Source: Dyadobacter sp. 676 | GTDB lineage: Bacteria > Bacteroidota > Bacteroidia > Cytophagales > Spirosomataceae | Assembly (NCBI RefSeq): GCF_040448675.1 | Contig: NZ_CP159289.1 | Span: 4,075,001 to 4,139,000, forward strand | Direction of reading: 5' to 3' | Length of the DNA: 64,000 nt | In this document: positions 1 through 9,202 of the stretch, piece by piece | How the letters are laid out: each line of letters starts with the position of its first letter | How positions within the stretch are numbered: position 1 is the first letter of the stretch | The notes under the pieces: model-generated | Databases searched by the model: none | What the model was told of the DNA's origin: nothing | Seen by the model: only the letters and a program-made list of their open reading frames with translations | Position numbers and translations under genes: made by a program

Positions 1-2213
1 CGGGCCTGGGTTTTGCGATGGGTAACCTTTTCGGTCCGCACGATATCGACGTCGAAAGCGCGGAGCTGATCCCCGGCGCGGCTTCCGCATTGTATGGCCC
101 GATCGCATTCAACGGAATGCTCAATACACGCACCAAAAATCCATTTGAATACCAGGGACTGAGCGTTCAGACCAAGTTTGGAATCAACCACATCGGCGAT
201 GGTACCGGCCTGGGGGCGAAGCCGCTCTACGATCTGGCGGTACGTTATGCGAAAGCGTTCAACAACAAGTTTGCGTTTAAAGTCAACGCATCGTACCTGA
301 AAGGCACCGACTGGTATGCCAACGACTACACGGATATCGATCCGAATACCAGTCCTGAAAACCGCGGCCCCGACAATCCCGGCCGCAACGCGCTGAACAT
401 CTATGGCGACGAGGTGGCGCAGACGTTGCCGAATATCGGGCGCGTGTCGCGCACGGGTTATGAAGAAAAAGACCTGGCCACCTATGGCGTTTACAGCCTC
501 AAACTGAGCGGGGCATTGCATTATCGCATTACCGACAAGCTCGAAGCCATTTACCAGGGCAATTTCAACCAGGGCACTGCCCAATACACCGGTTCGAACA
601 GGTTCGTGATCAATGATTTCAAATTCGTGCAGCACCGTTTGGAACTCCGCGGCAGCAACTTTTACGTACGTGCCTATACGAATCACGAGTACTCAACCAA
701 TTCCTACAACACCCGCGCATTGGGCCAGCAGATCAACCGCACGTGGGTGAAAGATCTGGCCGGTAACACCGTGGCTCCGAACAAGGCCGATTCGACCTGG
801 TTTGCGAGATATGCGGCGGCTTACACCGGCGCCATTGCCGGCGTGACGCAGCAAAACCACACGGCTGCCCGCGCATTTGCGGACGAGGGGCGTATCGCCC
901 CTGGTTCCGACGCATTCAATTCGGCCAAAGACCGGCTCATCAAAACACGCGGATTGGCAGGTGCCGGTATCCTCAGCCAATGCAGCCTGAACCACGTGGA
1001 AGGAATGTACGATTTCAGCTCGCTGCTGAAAGTGATCAATTTTCAGGTGGGCGGTAACTATCGTAAGTACTTCCTCAATACCGGCGGGACGCTTTTTGAC
1101 GACAAGGATAAAAATCTTACCAACGAGGAATACGGCGTTTTTGCCCAGGGTTCGAAATCATTTTGGAAAGACCGTTTGAAGTTGACAGTCTCGGGCCGTT
1201 ACGACAAGAACGAGAACTTCGACGGTCGCTTCACGCCCCGCGCTTCCGTCGTTTTCTCGCCTAATGAAAACCACCATTTTCGCGCTTCGTACCAGACGGG
1301 CTTCCGCAACCCGACGATCGGCGATCAATATATCAAGCTGAATGTCGGCCCGATCATCATTCTCGGCGGCGCACCTGTCAATTCGGTTGGTTTAAATGCC
1401 TATTCCAATTCGGTCACTATTGCTTCGTTTTCGGCTTTCGCAGCGGCATTCGGGGCGGATATGCAGAAAGGTGTTCCGTTCCCGCAAGCCGTGGCCAATA
1501 ACAAGGACAAGCTGGTGAAATCCAATGTGCCTTACATCAAATCGGAAAAAGTGAAAAGCTATGAAGTGGGTTATAAAGCGCTGATCGCGAAACAGCTGTT
1601 GTTTGATATAAATTACTATTACAGCCAATACACCGACTTTATCATCAATACGGTCGTGGCGGCCGCACCGTCGGATATCCTTTCCGCGGATGGTTCGGTG
1701 AACCAGATGGCCGCCATGGAGTTGCTGGGCCCCGGAAGGCAGTTGTATCAGTTGTATACCAATGCAAAGGATAAAGTCTCCATCCAGGGCGTAAGCGCCG
1801 GTTTGACCTACTCTTTACCGAAAAATTACAAGTTATCGGCCAACGCTACATGGATCGATTTCAATATGGGCGACGCCGATCCGAACAATATCCCGGCATT
1901 CAACACGCCGAAATGGAAAACCAACGTCATGTTCGGCAACGCCCGGCTCACCGATCGCCTCGGTTTCAACGTGGCGTGGCACTGGCAGGATGCGTTCGAC
2001 TGGTACGGCACATTTACCGAAATGCGCCCGGGACGCGTCAATGCCTATAATTTGCTCGACGCACAGGTAAGCTACCGCATTCCCGGCCTGAAAACGGTGG
2101 TGAAACTGGGCGGTTCCAATATTACGAACAAATACATCGTGCAGGCTTACGGCTCACCGGCTGTGGGCGGGCTGTACTATGTAAGTCTGAATTTTGACGA
2201 ACTATTCCGCTAA
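1..2213 (+). CDS. TonB-dependent outer membrane receptor (5' end missing)
   Basis: The reading frame is open from base 3, so the N-terminus, signal peptide and TonB box lie outside the window. The visible part starts in the plug domain, where VESAELIPGAASALYGP is the classic plug motif, and continues through a beta-barrel rich in alternating aromatic residues. It ends in SLNFDELFR, close to the usual aromatic barrel terminus. Such receptors import substrates across the outer membrane using the proton motive force passed on by TonB. The substrate cannot be read from sequence, and no SusD partner follows. The stop codon overlaps the start of the MFS transporter gene by one base, so the two are probably translated together and handle the same compound in sequence. 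Confidence 0.9.
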   Translation, partial: GLGFAMGNLFGPHDIDVESAELIPGAASALYGPIAFNGMLNTRTKNPFEYQGLSVQTKFGINHIGDGTGLGAKPLYDLAVRYAKAFNNKFAFKVNASYLKGTDWYANDYTDIDPNTSPENRGPDNPGRNALNIYGDEVAQTLPNIGRVSRTGYEEKDLATYGVYSLKLSGALHYRITDKLEAIYQGNFNQGTAQYTGSNRFVINDFKFVQHRLELRGSNFYVRAYTNHEYSTNSYNTRALGQQINRTWVKDLAGNTVAPNKADSTWFARYAAAYTGAIAGVTQQNHTAARAFADEGRIAPGSDAFNSAKDRLIKTRGLAGAGILSQCSLNHVEGMYDFSSLLKVINFQVGGNYRKYFLNTGGTLFDDKDKNLTNEEYGVFAQGSKSFWKDRLKLTVSGRYDKNENFDGRFTPRASVVFSPNENHHFRASYQTGFRNPTIGDQYIKLNVGPIIILGGAPVNSVGLNAYSNSVTIASFSAFAAAFGADMQKGVPFPQAVANNKDKLVKSNVPYIKSEKVKSYEVGYKALIAKQLLFDINYYYSQYTDFIINTVVAAAPSDILSADGSVNQMAAMELLGPGRQLYQLYTNAKDKVSIQGVSAGLTYSLPKNYKLSANATWIDFNMGDADPNNIPAFNTPKWKTNVMFGNARLTDRLGFNVAWHWQDAFDWYGTFTEMRPGRVNAYNLLDAQVSYRIPGLKTVVKLGGSNITNKYIVQAYGSPAVGGLYYVSLNFDELFR

Positions 2214-3436
2214 TGGCTATGGAGACATTGGAAATACCCCGTGCAGAACCGATCAGCGTCAGCCAGAAATGGCTAGCGTTCACGCTCTGCGTCGTGGCCT
2301 ACACGCTGAGCGGCACGGTGTCGACATTAATGTCGGTGTACTTACCCGTGGCCATTCCCGAGCTGACGGGCTCGACGGTAAGCGAGGCCGAACTGGGCGA
2401 AATAGGCGCGTATGTAAACGCCATTTATCTCTATGGCTGGATGTGCGGCGGGCTGTTGTTCGGTGTCGTGAGCGACCGCATTGGCCGGAAAAAGTCGCTG
2501 ACGCTCGTCACTGCTTTGTACGGCATTTCAACCTGCCTGGTTACTGTCGTTCCCGATTGGTACTTGTTGCTGGTAGTCCGTTTTACGGCCGGAATGGGCG
2601 TAGGCGGCGTGCTGCTGATCACCACGGTTTATATTTCCGAAATCTGGGAAGACCGTAGCCGCGCGGTGATACTCGGCGTACTGGCTGTCTGCTTCCCGAT
2701 CGGTATTGTTACCACCGGTAGTCTGAACCTGTTGTTTTCCAATTGGCGCACGGCGTTTGGCATCGGAATTATCCCTGTTGTCGCTGCATTACTGATCTTC
2801 CTGCTATTGCCGGAATCGGACCGGTGGAGGAATGTCAGGAATGACCCGAGTAGCCAGGAGCGCATTTTTGACGTTCGGAACAGGCCCAATTTAATTCGTG
2901 GCTCGCTGATTTTCGGAGCCGTCTTAATCGGTCTCTGGGGCATATTCTCATGGCTTCCTACCTGGGCGCAGACGCTGCTCGCGAGCGGGCGCGACGGGCA
3001 GCAGGAGCGGGGGCTGCTGATGGTCCTCCTCGGTATGGGCGGCATTACGGGTGGCGTGTTCTCGGGGATCCTGATGAACCGGTTCGGAAAGAAAACCACA
3101 TTGTTGGCCACTTTCGCTGCCTGTGTGGTGATGTGCGGCATATTGTTTATCACCAACCGCACATTTACCGGTATCATTTACATCGAAACGGCGCTGCTCG
3201 CACTCTGTTTCGGGATCAGTCAGGGGGCCTTATCCAGCTATATTCCCGAGCTGTTCCCATTTGCGGTGCGTGGCACGGCCACCGGTTTCTGTTTTAACGT
3301 CGGCCGGTTCTTTACCGCCACGGCGGTGTTTTTTATCGGCTCTCTGGTGACGGTGCTGGGTGGTTTCGGAAATGCCCTGCTGGTGTTTTCGTTGCCTTTT
3401 GTGGTGGCGCTGGTTGCGACAATCAGAGGCAGATGA
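2213..3436 (+). CDS. MFS transporter
   Basis: The 407-residue protein has about twelve hydrophobic segments. It carries the MFS A-type loop motif GVVSDRIGRKK (residues 84-94), a weaker repeat in the second half (MNRFGKKTT), and PESDRW after the sixth helix, as seen in sugar- and organic-acid-porter relatives. It should move a small solute across the inner membrane. Its start codon overlaps the stop codon of the preceding TonB receptor, which suggests outer- and inner-membrane steps of one import route, though export cannot be excluded. A strong hairpin terminator follows 44 bases after the stop. The substrate is unknown. Confidence 0.88.
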   Translation: MAMETLEIPRAEPISVSQKWLAFTLCVVAYTLSGTVSTLMSVYLPVAIPELTGSTVSEAELGEIGAYVNAIYLYGWMCGGLLFGVVSDRIGRKKSLTLVTALYGISTCLVTVVPDWYLLLVVRFTAGMGVGGVLLITTVYISEIWEDRSRAVILGVLAVCFPIGIVTTGSLNLLFSNWRTAFGIGIIPVVAALLIFLLLPESDRWRNVRNDPSSQERIFDVRNRPNLIRGSLIFGAVLIGLWGIFSWLPTWAQTLLASGRDGQQERGLLMVLLGMGGITGGVFSGILMNRFGKKTTLLATFAACVVMCGILFITNRTFTGIIYIETALLALCFGISQGALSSYIPELFPFAVRGTATGFCFNVGRFFTATAVFFIGSLVTVLGGFGNALLVFSLPFVVALVATIRGR

Positions 3437-3480
3437 TACTGATTTTGCGTATTATCATAGGTTAATATATTGGGCAAACG

Positions 3481-3508
3481 GGTCCGCCGTCTGGCGGACC
3501 TATTTCTT
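3481..3508 (+). terminator. Rho-independent terminator after the MFS gene
   Basis: A perfect 8-bp stem, GGTCCGCC (3481-3488) with GGCGGACC (3493-3500), closes a GTCT loop. It is followed by a T-rich stretch (TATTTCTT). It should end transcription of the TonB receptor and MFS pair and separate it from the next unit. Confidence 0.75.
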
Positions 3509-3619
3509 ACAATTGCGGTAATCTCATGATTTGATAATTCCGTGATCCTTTCAAATACATTCTACAATTCTTTCGGTGCTCTGCACCTTTTTTATGGGGA
3601 TTAATATTTACGATATGAT

Positions 3620-4765
3620 ATGAAGAGGCTTTTTTACTTTGGGATTATCGGGATAATCCTTTTTGAGATAGCGAAGGTTTACTTTATTATGCCCATGCCC
3701 GGTAGTCAGCGGATGAACAGCATCGACACCGCCTATTTTCTTCATACCTGGCGCTGGGTGCTGCGGGCCTTTTTCTGGGCGATGATCGTGGTGGGAGGTT
3801 TTTCGGTTTTTTCCGTTAAAACGAAATGGCTTCCTGCCATTTTTCTACTGCTGGCAGGAGGTATTACCTACGCGACGAATTTCGAAATGGCAGCGGATAC
3901 GATGTTTTACCAACCTTCGCAGGTAATTCAGCACAATGCAGCGACCAATAAGGTGGGTATGGACCGTCTGATAATTGGTGTGGAGGCCAATGGCGAAGCG
4001 AAAGCATATCCCATTCAATACATTGGCTACCATCACCAGGTGCGCGATGTGCTCGGCGGGAAGCCTGTTATGGTGACCTATTGCACCGTGTGCCGTACCG
4101 GACGCGTATTCGAGCCGGTGGTCGACGGTAAAACGGATGTTTTCCGGCTTGTAGGAATGGACCATTTCAATGCGATGTTTGAAGACAGCGAAACCGGCAG
4201 CTGGTGGAGGCAGGCTAACGGCGAAGCGATTGCAGGACCGCTGAAAGGCAAAATGCTCCCCGAACTCGCCAGCACGCAAACTTCATTAGGCCAATGGCTG
4301 AAACTGCACCCGAACAGCAAGGTAATGCAGCCCGACCCCGTATACCAGACCCAATACGACTCCATGAGCCGCTACGAGTCGGGCCGTGGAAAATCCGTGC
4401 TCACGCGAACCGATTCGTTGTCATGGAAAGACAAATCGTGGGTAGTAGGCATTCGGGCAGGCGGTGCGGCGAAGGCATTCGATTGGAACCGGCTCAAAAA
4501 GGAGCGCATTATCAACGATCGGGTCGGCAATGTGCCGATAGCATTGCTCCTCGGCGCGGATAACAACAGCTTTTTTGCATTCGAAAAAGGGGACGATGAT
4601 GAAGTATTCACGTTCAGGAACGACACCATTTTTACGAAAAACAGTGCCCACAATCTGCTCGGCAAACGTCTCACGGGTACGGGCAACAACCTGAAACGGA
4701 TCACTGCCTACCAGGAATTCTGGCATAGCTGGCGCACTTTCCACCCCGAAACCGGACGGTATTGA
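3620..4765 (+). CDS. DUF3179 membrane protein
   Basis: The 381-residue protein has three N-terminal hydrophobic segments (about residues 5-23, 46-64 and 69-85), then a soluble domain of the DUF3179 type. The signature is VTYCTVCRTGRVFEP (about residues 152-166), with two Cys spaced as YCxxC. DUF3179 has no settled function that I know of. The Cys pair and its exported position suggest redox or metal handling, but that is inference. The gene begins after a terminator and is followed 56 bases later by the start of a FecA-like TonB receptor, so the two are probably an operon. Most family members lack the long membrane part seen here. Confidence 0.82.
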   Translation: MKRLFYFGIIGIILFEIAKVYFIMPMPGSQRMNSIDTAYFLHTWRWVLRAFFWAMIVVGGFSVFSVKTKWLPAIFLLLAGGITYATNFEMAADTMFYQPSQVIQHNAATNKVGMDRLIIGVEANGEAKAYPIQYIGYHHQVRDVLGGKPVMVTYCTVCRTGRVFEPVVDGKTDVFRLVGMDHFNAMFEDSETGSWWRQANGEAIAGPLKGKMLPELASTQTSLGQWLKLHPNSKVMQPDPVYQTQYDSMSRYESGRGKSVLTRTDSLSWKDKSWVVGIRAGGAAKAFDWNRLKKERIINDRVGNVPIALLLGADNNSFFAFEKGDDDEVFTFRNDTIFTKNSAHNLLGKRLTGTGNNLKRITAYQEFWHSWRTFHPETGRY

Positions 4766-4821
4766 AATTCACGGTCCGTCGCCGTTCCCGGTGCCTTCGC
4801 GGCATCCTATTGCAAATGCTC

Positions 4822-7032
4822 ATGAATAAACTATCTACGACAATCCTCCTGTTGATCCTGCTAAGCCGCCAGACCGTACGGGCGCAGGAAAAGAAAAAAG
4901 ACTACGACAAGGTTTTAGACCTCGACGAAGTTACCGTAGGCGAGCGCAGGAACATGATCCACACCGAACGCCTGCCCGACGTCCATAACACTTACATTAC
5001 GGCTGGCAAAAAAAGCGAAGTAATCCAGATCGACGGTGTGAACGGCAATATTGCAGAAAAAACCGGCAGGCAAATATTTGCCAAAATCCCCGGCGTATTC
5101 GTGTACGATATGGATGGTAGCGGCAACCAGGTTAACATTTCGACGCGCGGCCTTGACCCGCACCGGTCGTGGGAGTACAACATCCGCCAGAACGGCATTA
5201 TCACCAATTCAGACATGTACGGCTACCCGGCCAGCCATTACAGTCCGGCCATGGAATCTGTCCAGCGTGTGGAGTTGATTAGGGGGACCTCCTCGTTGCA
5301 ATACGGGGCGCAGTTCGGGGGGATGATCAATTATGTGACGAAGGCCCCCGATACGACTAAGGCATTTGCGTTCGAAACCGTTAATTCCGCCGGATCGTTC
5401 GGGCTTTTCAGTTCTTACAATGCCATAGGCGGCAAGGTGGGTAAGCTGACTTATTCGGCCTATTATCAGAAGCGGCACTCAGACGGTTACCGGAAGAACG
5501 CAAAATCCGACGCGCAGTCGCAATATGTGAGCCTGATGTATGAATTCAGCTCTGTATTCAGGATCAAAGCGGAGTTGGGACGCTCGGAATATGTATACCA
5601 AATACCGGGGCCGCTTACGGACGCCATGTTCAGGGAAGACCCGCGACAGTCGACCCGTTCGCGCAACTATTTCAATCCGGATATTTATGTGCCGTCCATC
5701 GTGATGGACTGGCAAATAAATCCCGATACCCAGCTGAAACTCACCACTTCCGGCGTATACGGCGCACGGAACAGCGTTATGTTCGACGCATTTGCCAATG
5801 TGCCGGATACGATCAGTCGTATTACCAATGCCTACCGTGCACGGCAGGTCGATATCGATAATTTCAAAAGCTTTACTTCCGAGCTTCGCCTGATGCACCG
5901 GTACGAGTTTCTCGGTTTTCGTAATGTGGTCTCAGGTGGCGTACAATATATGCATAACAAGTTGCGCCGCCGCCAGCTCGGCAAAGGCACCACAGGCAGC
6001 GATTTCGATCTGACCTTGACCGATCCGCAGTTTGGCCGCGATATGTATCTGACCACCGATAACGTTGCTGCATTCATAGAAAACCTTATTTTCATCACTC
6101 CGCAGCTCAGTTTTTCGCCTGGTGTGCGTGTGGAGAAGGGTGGGACGGACATGACCGGCCGGATCACTTACTACGATCCGCAGAATTTGCCCAATACCAT
6201 CAGGCACAGCTTCCCGCTCTTCGGGGTCAGCGCTCAGTACAAGCCTGGCGGGAATAGTCGTGTTTATGCAGGCATCTCGCAAGCCTATCGCCCGGTGGTG
6301 TTTAAGGACATTATCCCGGGGTCCGTTTTGGAAAAAGTTGACAAAAACCTCAAAGACGCGACCGGCTATAACCTCGAAGCGGGTATAAGCGGCAATGTGG
6401 GGAATGTGCTCAAATACGATGTCGGGCTTTTCCAAGTGATGATCAACCACCGGATGGGTACCGTGTCGATGAAAGATGAAAACGGGTTCTCTTATCTGTA
6501 CCGTACCACCACCGGCGACAGCAAAACCCGCGGCGTGGAGGCCTATCTGGAATACTCCGTTTTTCAACATTACAACGGCGCAGAACCTCGGACCGAACTG
6601 TCGTTTTTTACTTCCACTTCCTATTTCGATGCCAAATATGTACGTGGGACCGCCGTCGAGAACAACGAAAACAAAAGTGTCGCCGGCAACCGTGTAGAAG
6701 GTGTTCCAACCTGGATTTCGAGAAACGGCATTCAGTTTCAATACAAAAAACTGTCGGTAACCGCTCAATACAGCTATGTAAGCTCCAATTTCGCGAATCC
6801 GCTGAATACCGTGGCGCCTTCCGCGAATGGTACCATCGGTAAAGTACCGGGCTACGGTTTGCTCGACCTCAATGCCACGCTTTATCTCGGCCGGCATTAC
6901 AAGCTGCGTTTCGGAGTGAACAATGTTACCGACAAGCAGTATTTTACCAAACGCCCGACCATGTATCCGGGCGCCGGTGTGTGGAGTTCGGATGGGCGGA
7001 GCCTGGGAGTTTCTTTCGGTATTAAGATCTGA
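4822..7032 (+). CDS. TonB-dependent receptor, FecA-like
   Basis: The 736-residue protein starts at the ATG at 4822, because this gives a clean signal peptide ending near residue 22 (LLSRQTVRAQ). An in-frame TTG at 4762 would add a basic tail before it. A plug domain follows, with RGLDPHRSWEYNIRQNG and VELIRGTSSLQYGAQFGG, then a long barrel that ends in a typical terminal strand (SLGVSFGIKI). The plug resembles FecA-type ferric siderophore or citrate receptors. There is no N-terminal signalling domain and no FecI/FecR pair next to it. The gene follows the DUF3179 gene closely, so the receptor may supply what that protein acts on. The substrate is unproven. Confidence 0.88.
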   Translation: MNKLSTTILLLILLSRQTVRAQEKKKDYDKVLDLDEVTVGERRNMIHTERLPDVHNTYITAGKKSEVIQIDGVNGNIAEKTGRQIFAKIPGVFVYDMDGSGNQVNISTRGLDPHRSWEYNIRQNGIITNSDMYGYPASHYSPAMESVQRVELIRGTSSLQYGAQFGGMINYVTKAPDTTKAFAFETVNSAGSFGLFSSYNAIGGKVGKLTYSAYYQKRHSDGYRKNAKSDAQSQYVSLMYEFSSVFRIKAELGRSEYVYQIPGPLTDAMFREDPRQSTRSRNYFNPDIYVPSIVMDWQINPDTQLKLTTSGVYGARNSVMFDAFANVPDTISRITNAYRARQVDIDNFKSFTSELRLMHRYEFLGFRNVVSGGVQYMHNKLRRRQLGKGTTGSDFDLTLTDPQFGRDMYLTTDNVAAFIENLIFITPQLSFSPGVRVEKGGTDMTGRITYYDPQNLPNTIRHSFPLFGVSAQYKPGGNSRVYAGISQAYRPVVFKDIIPGSVLEKVDKNLKDATGYNLEAGISGNVGNVLKYDVGLFQVMINHRMGTVSMKDENGFSYLYRTTTGDSKTRGVEAYLEYSVFQHYNGAEPRTELSFFTSTSYFDAKYVRGTAVENNENKSVAGNRVEGVPTWISRNGIQFQYKKLSVTAQYSYVSSNFANPLNTVAPSANGTIGKVPGYGLLDLNATLYLGRHYKLRFGVNNVTDKQYFTKRPTMYPGAGVWSSDGRSLGVSFGIKI

Positions 7033-7078
7033 TCGGGCAGCATGGCAGCACGAATACGGACGTTTGCGCCGGTGCATT

Positions 7079-8575
7079 TTACTTGATCAAAAATCTCAGA
7101 TATAGCTGGCCATTGACCCAATTTCTTCTTTTTTCCACATGCGGAGCCAGTGTCGAAACGGGGACAATGATATTTAAGCCGATTTGAAGCCTGCCATTCA
7201 GCCCGAGGTGCGGATGGCAAAGTACGCCTGTCCGTAGCGCCCATTGCTGGGGGTTGAGAAGGCTTCGCATCGCTTCCCGGCCTTTCACCGTGACCAATCC
7301 ACCCTGCATGGCATACCCCGTGGCGGTTATGGTTTCATTTCTGAGCAATGCCCCCGAAAATGTCGTGTAAGAGATACCCGCCGTTGCCGAAAGCCACGAC
7401 GCGGCCTCGAATTGGTATTGGAGCGCAAAACTCATTCCGACCGCTTTGATGAAATTCACGTTATGGTGTGTAACGAAAAAAAGAGAGTCGGACACGCGGG
7501 TGGTATCCGCCCGCTGGGAGACCCTGTCGTTATTGCCGAAATAGGAATACAGCGGCGTGAACGTGAATGTGGCGGCATGCCTGTTCCAATTTTTGGTGAC
7601 AAAAATGCCCGGAACGGCCAGGCGGGCCGGACGTTTGATGCTATCGATGCCGGTGAGCAGGTAGGGGTTGTTGAGTTCTATAAAACTCATACTCCATTCC
7701 GGGCCGAAATGGATGCCATGCAAAAGCGGTCGGCGCGTTTTCGTAGCTGTTGCGGGCTTATTCGGAGCGGGTTGTTTTACCAGCTTGCTCAAATCATGGT
7801 CGTATCCTTTGAAGTGCCCCGGGAGCGATGCCAGATTATGAGGCAATGTTTGGGCGACCGCCGAGCGGATCGTTTTTTCAGGGCTATTCGATGTAATGGC
7901 TTCGGGCGCTGCTTGCGTGTCGTTCAATTTTGACGTTGGGTACCCGGCATTAACCCGTCGGGCGATGGGTATCGTAATGTCACCCGGTTGATTTGAACTT
8001 TCGCCCGCTGAAACCTCGATGTTGTGTACGGGCGCGGTACCGGTTCGGAGTGCGTTCATACGCTTGTAGCGTGTACGGGCCGCAGTAAGTTTCGCATGCC
8101 CGTTGCCCGATTGAGTGAGAGCGCCCCCGGAATGGTCGCTACTTGTTGAGGCAATTCGATTTGTCGTATCCGGTTTTTTTCGGGAAGTAACTTCGGAAGG
8201 CGTATTCGTCGTGTTGGAGTGGCTTGTGTCGGTTGTGACGTCGGGTTTTCCGAAATCTGTTTTAACCGGTGCCGGGCCCGTAGTCTTGGAAGTAATAATC
8301 TGTTTTACGGTTGGCCTATTATTTGGTTCAGTGTTCAAAATAAATATAACAGCTATTGCCGAGGTAGCCACCACCGCGGATACGACCCCGAACATCCCTT
8401 TGAGCTTCGCAACGGATTTCCAGACTTCGGACGGCCATTTCGTTCCATCCGCTCCCTGACCGGCAGCGGCGCCCAGCATATCGATCATGCCTGCCCATGC
8501 GTCGTCAACCGGGATTTCCGGGTCCGGAAGCGGGCCATGGAGAAACTTGTCGATATGTTTGTCCTTGCTTTTCAT
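7079..8575 (-). CDS. Candidate dual-membrane-spanning anti-sigma factor (Dma-like)
   Basis: The 498-residue protein has four visible parts. There is a short cytoplasmic N-terminus (1-60) with a PLPDPEIPVDDAW motif, one transmembrane helix (about 61-80), and a long Ser/Thr/Pro/Lys-rich disordered linker (about 81-280). A 210-residue C-terminal region (about 285-498) of alternating aromatic strands looks like a small outer membrane barrel. The gene overlaps the upstream ECF sigma gene by one base (TGATG). This layout matches the Dma anti-sigma factors reported in Bacteroides thetaiotaomicron, which cross both membranes and hold an ECF sigma factor. A classic FecR-type anti-sigma is excluded by the absent FecR domain. 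The anti-sigma role is inferred from architecture and position. Confidence 0.72.
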   Translation of the reverse strand: MKSKDKHIDKFLHGPLPDPEIPVDDAWAGMIDMLGAAAGQGADGTKWPSEVWKSVAKLKGMFGVVSAVVATSAIAVIFILNTEPNNRPTVKQIITSKTTGPAPVKTDFGKPDVTTDTSHSNTTNTPSEVTSRKKPDTTNRIASTSSDHSGGALTQSGNGHAKLTAARTRYKRMNALRTGTAPVHNIEVSAGESSNQPGDITIPIARRVNAGYPTSKLNDTQAAPEAITSNSPEKTIRSAVAQTLPHNLASLPGHFKGYDHDLSKLVKQPAPNKPATATKTRRPLLHGIHFGPEWSMSFIELNNPYLLTGIDSIKRPARLAVPGIFVTKNWNRHAATFTFTPLYSYFGNNDRVSQRADTTRVSDSLFFVTHHNVNFIKAVGMSFALQYQFEAASWLSATAGISYTTFSGALLRNETITATGYAMQGGLVTVKGREAMRSLLNPQQWALRTGVLCHPHLGLNGRLQIGLNIIVPVSTLAPHVEKRRNWVNGQLYLRFLIK

Positions 8576-9108
8576 CAGAGGAGGTTTTCAAAAATGACTT
8601 TCAATCTGTTCCTGCTCTCGCTTAAATGCCACTTGACGGTGCCTTCGCTGATGGCCAATGAACCGGCTATTTCTTTCACCGAAAAACCATCCATATAATA
8701 CAAGCTGCAAATCCGGCGTGTGGCAATGGGCAGTTGCATCAGGTACACGTGAATATCGGTGCCCGAGAGTTGTTCAAACGGGTTTTCCTGTGATATAAGG
8801 CCCATTTTGTCCTCGATCTCCACGTACTCGAATGCATGGGTTTTCCGGTCGCGCAGCAGCGTGAGTGCCGCGTTGCGAACGGTGGTATACATCCAGTTGA
8901 AAAACTCGCCCTTTGCCGGGTCGTAGCGGTCGATATTTGCGAACACTTTCAGCATGCCATTGTTGATCGCCGTGACGATGTCGTGTTTATCCTCGAAAAA
9001 ATTCCTGCAGAGCGCGAACAGGACAGGATAAAATTGCCGGTACAATTTTTCCTGACTCTGACGCTCCTGACGTTTGCAGCCGGCTAGTGTATGATATAAT
9101 GTGTCCAA
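8575..9108 (-). CDS. ECF-type RNA polymerase sigma factor
   Basis: The 177-residue protein has a sigma region 2 (about 20-90, with DPAKGEFFNWMYTTVRNAAL) and a region 4 helix-turn-helix near the C-terminus (GFSVKEIAGSLAISEGTVKW, about 142-161). Both are typical of extracytoplasmic-function sigma factors. It should direct RNA polymerase to a small regulon, perhaps including its own operon. The next gene overlaps by one base and probably encodes the membrane protein that restrains it. A lipoprotein gene lies just upstream on the same strand. Confidence 0.92.
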   Translation of the reverse strand: MDTLYHTLAGCKRQERQSQEKLYRQFYPVLFALCRNFFEDKHDIVTAINNGMLKVFANIDRYDPAKGEFFNWMYTTVRNAALTLLRDRKTHAFEYVEIEDKMGLISQENPFEQLSGTDIHVYLMQLPIATRRICSLYYMDGFSVKEIAGSLAISEGTVKWHLSESRNRLKVIFENLL

Positions 9109-9121
9109 TCGGTACGGAAAT

Positions 9122-9152
9122 GCACAGCCGACGGCGTTTTTGCCGGCTGTGC
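9122..9152. terminator. Hairpin between lipoprotein and sigma genes
   Basis: GCACAGCCG (9122-9130) pairs perfectly with CGGCTGTGC (9144-9152) around a 13-base loop. On the minus strand it lies just after the lipoprotein gene and before the sigma gene, but the T-tract on that side is weak (ATTTCC). On the plus strand a good T-run follows, although no plus-strand gene ends here. It may be a partial terminator or a leader structure. Confidence 0.4.
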
Positions 9153-9202
9153 GTGTTTTTGTTCCATTGAAACGAATTTTGCGGAAAACGCCACAATTAC
9201 TT

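Noticed and set aside
5932..7077. A long minus-strand reading frame (381 residues) within the second TonB receptor gene
   Set aside because: It lies antisense inside a clear receptor gene, lacks any domain or signal, and looks like a by-product of codon bias on the coding strand.
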